A stretch of 57,459 nt of DNA from UBA4923 sp964606165 (GCA_964606165.1 CAZSFQ010000010.1:1-57459), one strand, 5' to 3'. Counted from the first letter of the stretch, positions 7,900 to 16,325 are shown. Numbers and translations are program-made. Notes: generated by a model not told the origin, from the letters alone.

Positions 7900-8040
7900 T
7901 CATAATTTTCGTGTTGGAAAGTAATAATTCTCACAAAATTCAATTATTCTTTTGAATGGAACACCATTTCGACTTCCTAATCCGTTGCAATTATTCTTGG
8001 CAACTTGATTTAGTCTTTGGTAGTGTTCTGTGCGAATACC
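7900..8040 (-). pseudogene. Decayed second copy of the integrase 5' end
   Basis: On the minus strand 7965-7900 reads GVPFKRIIEFCENYYFPTRKL then stop. This parallels the intact integrase N-terminus, which has VTEFCEKYYFPD. The DNA similarity extends upstream into the leader (GAACAC, GACTAAA and TTGCAA-type matches) to about 8040. It is a remnant of a related integrase start region sitting about 200 bases from the functional copy, out of frame and stop-terminated. It may mark an earlier insertion at the same att site or a partial duplication. Confidence 0.55.
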
Positions 8041-8100
8041 TAACTTTATGCAAAAATAGAATCAATTGGCTAAGGGGAATTCCCACAACTATTAATCACA

Positions 8101-8130
8101 GTCGAGGTCGATACCCTTCGTCTCCACCAG
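8101..8130 (+). other. Putative att site: ssrA (tmRNA) 3'-end fragment
   Basis: The segment ends TCGATACCCTTCGTCTCCACCA-like: a T-loop-like TCGAT, then CGTCTCC, A and CCA, matching the tRNA-like 3' end of many tmRNAs (acceptor strand pairing with GGAGACG or GGGGACG). No full tmRNA body lies upstream. A bare 3' end, an integrase next to it and a terminator just after it fit the attR end of an element inserted into ssrA. Confidence 0.6.
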
Positions 8131-8134
8131 AAAG

Positions 8135-8170
8135 CCCCTGCAACGATGAGATTGTGGGGGTTTTTGTTTT
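8135..8170 (+). terminator. Intrinsic terminator after ssrA fragment
   Basis: CCCCTGCAA pairs with TTGTGGGGG (nine pairs, two G-T) around an 8-base loop, followed by a T-rich run. It sits five bases beyond the CCA of the tmRNA-like fragment and is probably the original ssrA terminator left at the element junction. Confidence 0.8.
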
Positions 8171-8338
8171 CTCTCTGATTCTATTTCGATATTACTTTCT
8201 TTTCCGCTTCCATACGGAATTGATAGACAGGTAGGTAGCCATAAAGGCACCACCCGTTTAACTTGCCTTCAACAATGCCCAGCTTGATAAAGCCCTGGCA
8301 AAAATGGACTAACCCTGGCGACATGCCGCGGGCAAGCT

Positions 8339-8704
8339 AGGAAACTGACAGGCACGGGCGGCTTATTCCACAAAGACGATACAAAATTAACAGAAGATAC
8401 CTTTGAACACCTGAACCAGGAAATGAAGGTCACGATCTAGACAGACGAAATCGGGGAAGGCTTCATCTATGACGCGTTCAAATACGAGCTAAGGAACCAT
8501 GTCTACATCATATCGAACGATCACCGGGCCGCCATAAACGCGATTGGTTTAACCGTTGATGAAGTCGGGGAAGACTCGCGATTATCCCACGGGCTGGCTC
8601 AGGCGACTGAAGACTATTTCAAGACAATGGAAGCCTATTATCAAAAAGGGAAAAACCGGCTGATTATCGTTAGCCGGAAAAAAGAAAGGAAAAACACAAA
8701 ATGA
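8339..8704 (+). pseudogene. Stop-interrupted phage/plasmid-type gene
   Basis: One frame reads as protein-like sequence (TGTGGLFHKDDTKLTEDTFE, then IGEGFIYDAFKYELRNH and LIIVSRKKERKN) and is broken by an in-frame TAG at 8438-8440. It resembles small phage or plasmid proteins of the DUF7659 type, from memory. The natural stop overlaps the next start as ATGA. The 5' end is not recognisable, so the gene is both truncated and nonsense-mutated. Confidence 0.5.
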
Positions 8705-9168
8705 CAAAAACAGATGAAGTCAAGGGTAGAAGAGACAACAGAACCTTGTCAGAGCTAGTGATGGCGCTGAACGCAGACAACACAAACAAGCTAGTCGATT
8801 ATCTGCACATCCTGACAAAGGCGCAAAAAAAGGAAGAGCTGGTAGGGGAAGAAATACCCAGGATCGACAAAAAAAATGCACAAATAAGGGAGTTCCGGAA
8901 AGAAAACAATCCGGATGATATTCCCCAGGCGGCAGTTTGGGCATGGTGGGCTGCTAGCAGCCTTGATATTGATATGCTGAGCCAGGCGGTTATAGCTTTG
9001 ACACATATCGACCTGCAAAAAGACCCAGACGGCGCGGCTGCAGTGATTGAGTGTGTGAAGATGTACATCGTAGAAAACATTGAATATTTGATGGGGCATG
9101 TAGCTGATTTGAGAAAGGCCCTGAATGACCTTTATCCCAAAAATGAAATTTGGAGAGATGAAGCCTAA
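8701..9168 (+). CDS. Uncharacterised accessory protein
   Basis: A 155-residue acidic, helical protein (LSELVMALNADNTNKLVDYLHILTKAQKKEELVGEE, then AAVWAWWAASSLDIDMLSQAVIALTHID). I do not recognise the family. The ATG overlaps the stop of the decayed upstream gene (ATGA) and has AAAGGAAAA nearby. It is open throughout, unlike its neighbours. It probably belongs to the same remnant mobile unit. No catalytic motif or membrane segment is visible. Confidence 0.5.
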   Translation: MTKTDEVKGRRDNRTLSELVMALNADNTNKLVDYLHILTKAQKKEELVGEEIPRIDKKNAQIREFRKENNPDDIPQAAVWAWWAASSLDIDMLSQAVIALTHIDLQKDPDGAAAVIECVKMYIVENIEYLMGHVADLRKALNDLYPKNEIWRDEA

Positions 9169-9263
9169 AAGAGGGCGCGGCCGATAGTCATTTTGAGAGA
9201 TATTGAAGAAAAACATAGGAGCAGGCGGCAATGCTGTCACATAAGATCAGCTGAAATGCTTAA

Positions 9264-9794
9264 TGTAGTGCACTGATCCGAAAGATCGACGAAGATTGCA
9301 GACAGCAGGGCTATGAAGAGCTGGATCGTCAGGTAAAGGAAAAGGTTGACACCCTTGGCCTGGTCTATCTGTCAGGCGATATATCAGAAGGAGGGAGAGG
9401 CTGTCTCTCCCCGGACAGGGCGAAGACCGTTTACATGTGGGGAGAAGACATGACAAGCGTAGGAAGGAGGCTTGAAGGGAATATAACCGATGGCACCAAC
9501 AGCACAAAAAAGGAGATCAAGGGGAGGCAGAACAAATGGCGCCAGGATAACCCGACAAGGTAAGCTAGTATTAAAGAGATTTTTACTGCCGGGAAGGGAA
9601 AGCATTGCCTGGACGCGCCGAAGGTTTCTAAGAAAGCCAACGACGCTTATGAGGTTAAGATCTGCAAGCTGATAGACGAATAGAGCGAGGATTGGACAGA
9701 GGCTACCGGATGGATCAAGTCCATCCCCAGCCTGAACACGCCGGACTACCCAGTCCAGCTTGGCGAACAGATCCGGCAGCTGTTCAAGGAATAG
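9264..9794 (+). pseudogene. Decayed gene with two internal stops
   Basis: One continuous frame carries protein-like sequence from IRKIDEDCRQQGYEELDRQV to the C-terminal YPVQLGEQIRQLFKE stop at 9792. It is interrupted by TAA at 9561 and TAG at 9681, with plausible coding sequence on both sides (EIFTAGKGKHCLDAPKVSKK, SEDWTEATGWIKSIPS). No ATG opens it. The family is not recognised. It is probably a dying gene of a prophage or plasmid remnant. Confidence 0.5.
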
Positions 9795-9915
9795 GGAAGA
9801 CGGGTTTGAAGTTGAAGCAATGGATAAGAGACAGTACCGTCCAAGGACGAGACGTGTAGTTTTTGGAAAAACCGGAGTGTTTTAGGAGACCTCTTGATAT
9901 GGAATAAAATTCGCT

Positions 9916-9944
9916 TTGACAGTCGCTTATTATCGTATTACAAT
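9916..9944 (+). promoter_or_regulatory. Consensus promoter, leaderless spacing
   Basis: TTGACA at 9916-9921, 17-base spacer, TACAAT at 9939-9944. The antitoxin ATG at 9951 lies exactly where transcription should begin, with no room for a ribosome-binding site. This predicts a leaderless mRNA. Confidence 0.8.
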
Positions 9945-9950
9945 AATATC

Positions 9951-10199
9951 ATGGATAAGAAAATAAATGGAAAAACAATTACAGATGAACAAATCGCTCA
10001 ATGGATAAACGAAGCTGAGCGGGGCTATGATGTCCAAGCTTTGAAAAAGCGTGGGCGAGGTCGTCCTGGAAGAGGGACCCTGCCAAGCCAGGTAATTGCT
10101 ATTAGGTTAACTCCGCAAGAAATTGAAAAGCTGGATCAAAAGGCTGCAGAAGATAAGCTATCACGATCCGAATTTATCCGGCGGCGATTATTCGCATGA
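9951..10199 (+). CDS. Ribbon-helix-helix antitoxin (BrnA-like)
   Basis: An 82-residue basic protein. The C-terminal half is a ribbon-helix-helix (CopG-like) DNA-binding and dimerisation motif: VIAIRLTPQEIEKLDQKA then LSRSEFIRRRL. The N-terminal half (TDEQIAQWINEAERGYDVQALKKRGRGRPGRG) would contact the toxin. It overlaps the toxin start by four bases (ATGA). The ATG at 9951 coincides with the predicted transcription start. An upstream TTG frame at 9894 has AGGAG but lies before the promoter. Antitoxins of this type repress their own promoter. Confidence 0.75.
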   Translation: MDKKINGKTITDEQIAQWINEAERGYDVQALKKRGRGRPGRGTLPSQVIAIRLTPQEIEKLDQKAAEDKLSRSEFIRRRLFA

Positions 10200-10441
10200 G
10201 CCTGGCAGTCCATTCTTCTGCATTAAAGCATGGCATAGACCCAGAAGATAGTCTGTATGCCGCAAATTGGCCCCTATGGATTGAGCCTTTGAATGGTGAG
10301 AGGCCACAGCGAGAACTGCGGCTTGGCTTTGATATGTCAGGAAGATTGCTTGAGCTGGTCGTCTTGATTTTCGACAGTGGAGACGAACTGATTATTCATT
10401 CAATGAAGGCAAGACCAGAATATCTTGATTTTTTACCATAG
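10196..10441 (+). CDS. BrnT-like toxin
   Basis: An 81-residue protein with KHGIDPEDSLYAANWPLW followed by ELRLGFDMSGRLLELVVLIFDSGDELIIHSMKARPEYLDFL. The helix then four-strand layout, and the conserved HGI and MKAR elements, resemble the BrnT ribonuclease-type toxin fold. It follows the ribbon-helix-helix gene with an ATGA overlap. This order (antitoxin first) is the reverse of classical brnTA. Family assignment is by pattern only; mRNA cleavage is the known activity of BrnT, not something shown here. Confidence 0.65.
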   Translation: MSLAVHSSALKHGIDPEDSLYAANWPLWIEPLNGERPQRELRLGFDMSGRLLELVVLIFDSGDELIIHSMKARPEYLDFLP

Positions 10442-10814
10442 CTGTCATTTTAAAGGGTCAACCAGGAGTGGACATCACACCTACAGATCCGTCACAATCT
10501 TTTCAGGCCAAAGACAGACACGAAGCGATCCCATAAAGCTGGTACATCCTCAGAACAACACAAAAGCTCCCAACATACATTTGGGGGCGTCCCAAGTTTA
10601 TCTTCCTTAAGAGAGGCGTTGGAAGTCCAGCCGGTGCTGGAAAGCTAAGAATTCATTAGACAGGAAAGAGGACAAAGATGAAGAAGATGGTAACGAGGTC
10701 GTCTTTTTGTTTGGGAGAGGAAAGCATTTTGTCTCATCGCTCATGCTATTTCAATATAAATTGCTTATAGTTCAACCAAGCGGGATATTGGGCAATGTAC
10801 GTTTGGAGTATGAA
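10442..10814. other. Gene-free interval after the toxin gene
   Basis: About 370 bases with no supported gene. Short frames at 10425-10610 have no recognisable content. A frame starting at 10707 is merely the upstream extension of the protease pseudogene. I see no RNA gene or strong terminator. Confidence 0.4.
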
Positions 10815-11281
10815 ATGGCCGGTTGGGATGAAACACTTCAAATAATTAGCAATGAAAAGATCCAAAGTCAGTCGAATATTGTAAAGCGAAGATATCTGAA
10901 AAACTTGGCGGACTACAGACAGCGTAATATCATTATCTACTATTCAGGTTGGTTAAAGAAATCGAAAGCGCCAAACCTAGACATCAACGACGATGACATG
11001 GAAGGAATTATGAATGCAGTTAAGGGGCTTGATTGTTCAAAAGGCCTTGACCTTATACTGCATACACCTGGTGGCGATCCTCACGCAGCAGAAGCGATTG
11101 TAATTTATCTTAGGAAAAAGTTTGAGAGTGATATAACGGTAATTGTTCCGCACTTAGCGATGTCAGCGGGCACAATGATTGCCTGTGCCGCGAAAAATAT
11201 TATGATGGGGTGCATTCGTTTTTGGGTCCAATAGATCCGCAATTGTCGGGAATACTAGCGTATAACATTAAGAAAGAATAG
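10815..11281 (+). pseudogene. SDH_sah-family ClpP-like protease, frameshifted and truncated
   Basis: The ATG at 10815 has TTGGAG upstream and begins MAGWDETLQIIS. The frame carries the core of the SDH_sah (serine dehydratase-related, ClpP-fold) protease family: IIIYYSGWLKK, LILHTPGGDPHAAEAIV and the nucleophile segment HLAMSAGTMIACAA. Near 11205 a frameshift occurs: the expected continuation HSFLGPIDPQLSGIL is found in another frame (11213 onward) and soon stops at 11279, just before the IS element. The C-terminal half is missing. Known members associate with membranes and nucleic-acid or phage-defence contexts, but the function of this family is poorly defined. Confidence 0.7.
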
Positions 11282-11384
11282 ATAAAGTAGCATAAGTTTC
11301 GCACAATTGAATAAAGGGACATGGTTCCTTTCCTCACTTGGTAAAATTGAATTTACGAAAACCAACCAAGGAGAAAAGAAAACC

Positions 11385-12704
11385 ATGTCCGAGAAAATTA
11401 TACAGTTGAACGAAGGAATCATCAAAGAAGAATTGGGACAGCTGGTGCGTCAAAGTGTGGAGGATACGCTGAACGCAATGCTGGAAGAGGAAGCCAATCG
11501 TCTGACCAATGCGAAACGCTACGAGAGAACGGCGCTGCGAAAGAGCACACGTGCCGGGCACTACAAGAGGAAACTACTGACACGGGCAGGTGAGGTAGAA
11601 CTCAAGATGCCCAAGCTTCGGACCTTGACATTTGAAACCGCCATCATTCAGCGTTACCAGAAACGCGAGATAAGCGTTGAGGAGGCCTTGGTGGAGATGT
11701 ACCTGGCCGGAGTATCCGTGCGCCGTGTAGAAGATATCACAGAGGCCCTGTGGGGCACCAGGGTCAGCGCAGGAACGGTCAGCCGTCTTAACCAAAAGGT
11801 CTATGCCCAAATCGATGAATGGCGGCGACGGCCGCTTGAGATGAGCTACCCTTACGTCTATCTGGATGGCATTTACCTGAAGCGGAACTTTGCCGGCAAT
11901 TTCGAGAACGTGGCCATCCTAATTGCGATGGCAGTGAATGAAGAAGGTGAGCGGGAGGTGATCGGGGCCTGTGAGGGGTTACGAGAAGACAAAGAATCCT
12001 GGCTTAACTTCCTCCGTGACCTCAAGGAGCGTGGTCTTCGAGGGACTCAGCTCTTCATCGGAGACAAGTGCCTGGGTTTGCTGGAAGCGGTCCACACGAC
12101 TTACCCCGATGCCCGTTACCAACGCTGCAGCGTTCATTTCACCCGCAATGTACTGTTAGTTGTCCCCCGCGGGAAGATGAAGTTGGTAGCGGCTATGCTA
12201 CGGGCGATTCACGCCCAGGAAGATCGTCAGGCGGCCGTTTCCAAATCAAATGATGTCGTCGTACGCTTACGGGAGATGAAGCTGACGAAGGCAGCACAGA
12301 AAGTGGAAGACGCAATCGTGGAGACATTGGAGTACATGTATTTTCCACGAGAGCATTGGAAGAAGATCCGTAGCAACAATGTCATCGAGCGGTTGAACAG
12401 GGAGATTAAACGAAGAACCCGGGTGGTCGGCACCTTCCCTGACGGTGAGTCTGCACTCATGCTGGTTTGTGCCAGGTTGCGATACATGGAGAGTTCTCTT
12501 TGGGGCTCCAAGCTGTATATGAGTATGAAGCATTTGGAAAAGCATGAGATGGAAATCCAGATGGAACAAGAGGGGGCCGAGGGACGAGCGGCGATTTTTG
12601 GTTCCCCCCGGCCGGGGGGAACCAAAAACATCTACCGAGTGAGACAAATGTGCGAAAGACCCTTGACAGTACCAAAGAATATGAGGAAGCGGAAAAAGAT
12701 TTAA
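11385..12704 (+). CDS. IS256-family (mutator-type) transposase, altered C-terminus
   Basis: About 439 residues. The N-terminal region (LTNAKRYERTALRKSTRAGHYKRKLLTRAGEVELKMPKLR) and the catalytic region are typical of the family: YLDGIYLKR (first Asp), LFIGDKCLGLLEAV (second Asp), RCSVHFTRNVL, and IRSNNVIERLNREIKRRTRVVGTFP (Glu). ATG at 11385 has AAGGAG upstream. Near the 3' end a 34-bp perfect palindrome (12596-12629) lies inside the frame. After it, a different frame (ETNVRKTLDSTKEYEEAEKD) looks more like a natural C-terminus than the frame used. The palindrome may therefore have shifted the reading frame. Activity is uncertain. Confidence 0.85.
   Translation: MSEKIIQLNEGIIKEELGQLVRQSVEDTLNAMLEEEANRLTNAKRYERTALRKSTRAGHYKRKLLTRAGEVELKMPKLRTLTFETAIIQRYQKREISVEEALVEMYLAGVSVRRVEDITEALWGTRVSAGTVSRLNQKVYAQIDEWRRRPLEMSYPYVYLDGIYLKRNFAGNFENVAILIAMAVNEEGEREVIGACEGLREDKESWLNFLRDLKERGLRGTQLFIGDKCLGLLEAVHTTYPDARYQRCSVHFTRNVLLVVPRGKMKLVAAMLRAIHAQEDRQAAVSKSNDVVVRLREMKLTKAAQKVEDAIVETLEYMYFPREHWKKIRSNNVIERLNREIKRRTRVVGTFPDGESALMLVCARLRYMESSLWGSKLYMSMKHLEKHEMEIQMEQEGAEGRAAIFGSPRPGGTKNIYRVRQMCERPLTVPKNMRKRKKI
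12596..12629. repeat. 34-bp perfect palindrome in transposase 3' end
   Basis: TTTTTGGTTCCCCCCGG followed by its exact reverse complement, with no spacer. The stem is flanked by T5 and A5, so it is not a directional intrinsic terminator. It interrupts the 3' end of the transposase gene. Confidence 0.9.
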
Positions 12705-13031
12705 GAAATAATCCGAAAAACGCGGCGTTCTGGGCAACTAGATTGCAACAAAGGGATATACGATGCCAGGCACCGAATATACTAAGTTTTCGCAATTGAC
12801 ATCGAAATGGTTACCAGTGTCGCGGAAAGGTGGCTGAGTTCAGACGGAATGATGGTGCCGGTTAAGCAAAATACCTTCTAGTCTTTTCCTAGCGCAGTGA
12901 CCTCGGGTCGTGCCGGGGATCGCCGCCCAGGAATAACTTTGTTTCTTAAGTGCTTGGCACTGAGGGATCCTGGCACCGGCGAACATGGTAAGAACAGCTT
13001 AGTCTACTAGGTGTCAGACCCCATAGCCTGT
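12705..13031. other. IS right end and gene-free spacer
   Basis: About 330 bases between transposase stop and the surface-protein stop. The first part (to about 12798) holds an alternative frame continuing the apparent original transposase C-terminus. The remainder shows no gene or clear signal. Confidence 0.4.
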
Positions 13032-15107
13032 TTAGAAAATCCTTTTTATTTGTCGGTTGGCAATCCAAGCTCCCAGAATCATCATCAATAATGCCGCCAA
13101 AGGAAGATAGAAGAAGGTGTAATGAACACCCGTACCTGGCAGGAATGCCCGAGCCCTGATATGCAATGACGTTTCTGACACTGCGCCGTCTTTAAAAACA
13201 AAGGCTAACGGATAAGTTCCCGGTTTCAGGCTGTCTAAATAGGCATTCTTCAAGGTCACGACCAAACTACCTTCTTTGGCTTCATAATGTGCGGGTTCGA
13301 CGATTTGACCACCTAGCTCCACCCGATCCAAATTGGATAAGTCCGCATCGATGATTATCTCGATATCATCACTCTCTTCAAGGGTGAAACTGCTATTTTC
13401 TCCACTAATAAAGGGGTAGACAATCTTTTCTACATTAACCTTGACAGACTGCGTACTGGTAATATTGCTTAAAGTTAAAATATCGCCTGCTAAGGCAGCA
13501 GTGTGGTCCACCTCGTTCACCAGGACGGAAAGCAGCCGGTAACCGGGCTTGACGGTGATTTCCAAATCCAAATCGTCTCCCGCATCGACAGGGATGACAC
13601 CACTTGGTGTTACCGTGACGCCATCTGCGTCGTGATCCAGGACGATGACTGAATACCGATCAATGGCAAAGCGGGCAAGGATATCCAAGTCTTCATTGAC
13701 AATTACATCGTAGGTATTCGTAACCATATCGATCTCAACGCCATTGATGGTCAGCTGCTCCAAATGATGATGCAGTGCCGGGGTGACTTCGATCGTAAAG
13801 GTCTCTCCCTCCACCACACTGGCACCGGGCGTAATGGCACCGTTACCTACTACGGAGGTTGTCACCTGATATTTGCTCTTGACCAGAACTTCTATATCAA
13901 GATCCGGGACGGTCAAATAGTTATGTGTATCGGTCGGTGTGTAAGTTGCTTTGAAGGAATGAAGACCTGCAGCACCCATGACCGTCGTTGGATCATCCCA
14001 GGTAAAACCTTGGGGTAAAAGGATGGTGCTCAGGCCCTCGCCGGTATAGCCGACCAAATCGGCAGGTAAGGTATAGGAAGGCGCTGCCTGTACGATTGCA
14101 TAGGTATAGGTCACGCTTCCACAATATTTAGGGTAATCGTCTGGAATCTTGCAGGTCAGCTGATAATCACCCACATCCGTTGGCGGATCCGCACTCTCAT
14201 ATGTCGTGGTTTCTCTTCCTTGATAGAGGACTTCCAGATCTTCTACCGGCACCTGATTATCTTCCACAAGAAGCGTTCCGCTTGGTCCTTGCGGACTGCC
14301 ATTGTAGGTCAAAGACTCGCCTTCGGTCAGACCACCAATGGTTAATCGACCCTTTATTTCAATCTTTTGGCCTGCATTCTCATCAGCATTCGCCAAGGAG
14401 TCATAGTCGGTGACCTTGCTCCCATCGACGAACATATCATATTGATCCGTATCAAACAGGTCTTTCAGAGGTATCGCATTGAGCGTTAGTCTAATGGTTT
14501 GCCCGTCATCTCTTTCATACACCAAACTGCTCAAGTCCACATCCAGTCTAGAATGCCCAAATGATCGATAAAACAGGCAACTGCTGCCACCAAAGGTGCC
14601 TCCTTTGATCAATAAGGAAATATCCTTTCTGTCATACCAATCTTCAAAAGTAAATAGAGGATAGCGATGACCTTGACTTGTAAATTTCCCGGATAAAATC
14701 TCAACCTTCAGTTGCTGGGTATTCATTGGTTCAAAACCGATCAGTCTTGCCGAAGTCGTGTGACATCCCCCATTTTGCTGCGGGCTGCTGTCGCGAAATA
14801 CAATTTTAAATTCGTCGTAGTTGCGAAATTCGAGAATTATAACGCCCGTCTGGCTGATGGTGTAACCATTGAAGTCAATCTCTTTTAAACTATCTTTGCT
14901 GGCAATTTCGATGTAATTGGCGGCCACATGCCCGTAATCAAAGCTCTTCATCAGTTTAATGTGGGTAATGGTGTCATCTTCAAGTGCGGCTCTGTAGGCT
15001 TGAAAATCACTGACTTCAGCCGTCGAATCCGCATGAACGGGTATCGGAACCAGTATGAGCGACAAAATGACGCTCACCGCCAGGATGATTCGTTTAAACG
15101 TCTTCAT
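13032..15107 (-). CDS. LPGTG cell-wall-anchored surface protein
   Basis: A 691-residue exported protein. A signal peptide ends near VHADS. The body has an N-terminal region with beta-helix-like or pectate-lyase-like short repeats, then MBG- or Ig-like beta modules (SLTYNGSPQGPSG, YTYAIVQAAPSYTLPADL), then InlB B-repeat-like units (YQVTTSVVGNGAITPGASV, YSVIVLDHDADGVTVTPSG). The C-terminus is a sorting signal: LPGTG at 656-660, a hydrophobic segment and a basic tail (NRQIKRIF). Sortase should link it to the wall. ATG at 15107 has GGGAG upstream, and a minus-strand promoter with a TATAAT box lies about 115 bases further. Probably an adhesin-type protein; the ligand is unknown. Confidence 0.82.
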   Translation of the reverse strand: MKTFKRIILAVSVILSLILVPIPVHADSTAEVSDFQAYRAALEDDTITHIKLMKSFDYGHVAANYIEIASKDSLKEIDFNGYTISQTGVIILEFRNYDEFKIVFRDSSPQQNGGCHTTSARLIGFEPMNTQQLKVEILSGKFTSQGHRYPLFTFEDWYDRKDISLLIKGGTFGGSSCLFYRSFGHSRLDVDLSSLVYERDDGQTIRLTLNAIPLKDLFDTDQYDMFVDGSKVTDYDSLANADENAGQKIEIKGRLTIGGLTEGESLTYNGSPQGPSGTLLVEDNQVPVEDLEVLYQGRETTTYESADPPTDVGDYQLTCKIPDDYPKYCGSVTYTYAIVQAAPSYTLPADLVGYTGEGLSTILLPQGFTWDDPTTVMGAAGLHSFKATYTPTDTHNYLTVPDLDIEVLVKSKYQVTTSVVGNGAITPGASVVEGETFTIEVTPALHHHLEQLTINGVEIDMVTNTYDVIVNEDLDILARFAIDRYSVIVLDHDADGVTVTPSGVIPVDAGDDLDLEITVKPGYRLLSVLVNEVDHTAALAGDILTLSNITSTQSVKVNVEKIVYPFISGENSSFTLEESDDIEIIIDADLSNLDRVELGGQIVEPAHYEAKEGSLVVTLKNAYLDSLKPGTYPLAFVFKDGAVSETSLHIRARAFLPGTGVHYTFFYLPLAALLMMILGAWIANRQIKRIF

Positions 15108-15221
15108 CGTCTTATCTCCCTCTTAACCTGTTGAATACACTTACAATTGCATTTCAGTTACCCTGCTAGTTATTGCTATTCAAACTTAACGTCTATCAAA
15201 GAGGACGAGATAATTTTAGTA

Positions 15222-15249
15222 ATTATAAACTAAATTGTATTTTTCACAA
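15222..15249 (-). promoter_or_regulatory. Promoter for the LPGTG protein gene
   Basis: On the minus strand TTGTGA (15249-15244), 16-base spacer, TATAAT (15227-15222). It implies a leader of about 105-110 bases before the ATG at 15107. Confidence 0.5.
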
Positions 15250-15766
15250 GTTTATTTACTTAACTATATCCTCCAAGATAAATGACAATGTAAGCTGGAC
15301 AGTGAGGCGAAAAAAACGTCCAGCTTAATCTGGCAAAGCGAATGTCTCGTTTAACCTGGCAAGAGATGCCATCTTCTTCCTCCAAAACTTTATGCTGTCG
15401 CAAGAGAAGAACCGTGCTCAGTCGTGCCTTGCTACAGGATGAGCAAACATCAACACCTGACCTTGGAGGAGAGGGCCAAATCAAAGTGAAACTGGACACT
15501 GCCGGCGTTAGGTCATCTGGCGCCAGGCACTGTAGACAATATGAAGTGAACTCCGCGATTTTAAGGTCGCTGATTTATCCGTAGTCTTAGCTGCAGAAAC
15601 GAAACGGCGGAGATCACCGTATACAATGGGATATCATCGTGCAGAGTAAGTTTTTTTGGCATGGATGCCATACGACCGGCATTACCCTTTGTCGTTTGCA
15701 GCCTAATCAATTCGACGAAGTTATCTTCCTCGGCCATGTGGAAATGAAAACATCGGCGATCGACGT
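15250..15766. other. Mobile-element debris
   Basis: About 500 bases with no intact gene. It contains the IS30-like remnant listed at 15439-15560 and short repeated phrases such as TCCAGCTTAA and AACCTGGCA (15287-15365) of the kind seen at insertion-sequence ends. Nothing else is recognisable. Confidence 0.4.
15439..15560 (+). pseudogene. IS30-type transposase N-terminal remnant
   Basis: ATG at 15439 reads MSKHQHLTLEERAK, the typical opening of IS30-family transposases. One base out of frame it continues IKVKLDTAG and then becomes unrecognisable. It is a short frameshifted fragment. Confidence 0.5.
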
Positions 15767-16325
15767 CAAGGAAATAGGAGGTCTAGCCGCCTGAAGGCTT
15801 GTATAACGATAGCATCCATGATGTAAAAGGGATTATTCTCCTGCATTGATTTAATAATCTTTTTGCAATGGATTTTTGTAAGTCCATTCCGTTCAACCAG
15901 TAAGCAGAGCTTCTCCAAGCACCACATGACCGTCAGTTTTCTTTCAAGGCATTGCCAACGTGGGCCTTATCATTGGTTACACATGTCCAACCCCTTTCTT
16001 CTGCCAACAATAGATAAACCCAATCGCTGAAGGAAAGCGGGGTTGAATTCCTGACGGCTGAGAATAATTGCTCAATTGACGGTTCGACCAAGGATATCCC
16101 CAGCTTTTCGCAGTCTTCTATCGAAAAACCCTGAACTTCCATAAGGGTTGTTGTAGCCACCATGATCGGGCCGATATGTACGGAAATAAGTGGGAAAAGA
16201 AGCTTGTCAAAAGGCCGTAGATCGATTAGCACATTGGCATCAAAAACCAAGGACTTTCCCCCAGACTGTGCCACTTGTCTATAACCAGCTGGACGCGAAT
16301 GAAAATCCCGCGTCTCATGCTTCAA
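15767..16325 (-). pseudogene. PIN-domain (VapC-like) gene, frameshifted
   Basis: The first frame (to the stop at 15933) has PIN features: LVFDANVLIDL with the first acidic residue, an internal Glu (MEVQGFSIEDCEKLG), and WTCVTNDKA with the late Asp. Directly after the KEN stop the expected C-terminal helices (LTVMWCLEKLCLLVERNGLTK, then NPFYIMDAIVIQAFRRL) continue in another frame to TGA at 15767. PIN proteins are often toxin ribonucleases. No paired antitoxin is visible, and no ATG with a ribosome site opens the frame. It is probably inactive, unless the shift is a sequencing error. Confidence 0.6.

Larger units (their letters stand above)
11282..12799 (+). mobile_element. IS256-family insertion sequence (ends not resolved)
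   Basis: A transposase gene flanked by short noncoding ends. TAAGTTTCGCACAATTGA at 11293-11310 and TAAGTTTTCGCAATTGA at 12783-12799 are similar but in direct, not inverted, orientation. I could not define terminal inverted repeats or a target duplication. Boundaries are approximate. Confidence 0.6.

Noticed and set aside
8339..9794. Stop-codon recoding (TAG read as an amino acid), suggested by in-frame TAG at 8438 and 9681 inside coding-like sequence
   Set aside because: A TAA also interrupts the second gene at 9561, its natural stop is TAG at 9792, and both genes lack proper 5' ends. Simple decay explains this better.
11293..12799. Terminal inverted repeats of the IS256 element
   Set aside because: The similar TAAGTTT-CGCA-AATTGA motifs at both ends are in direct orientation, and no clear target duplication was found.
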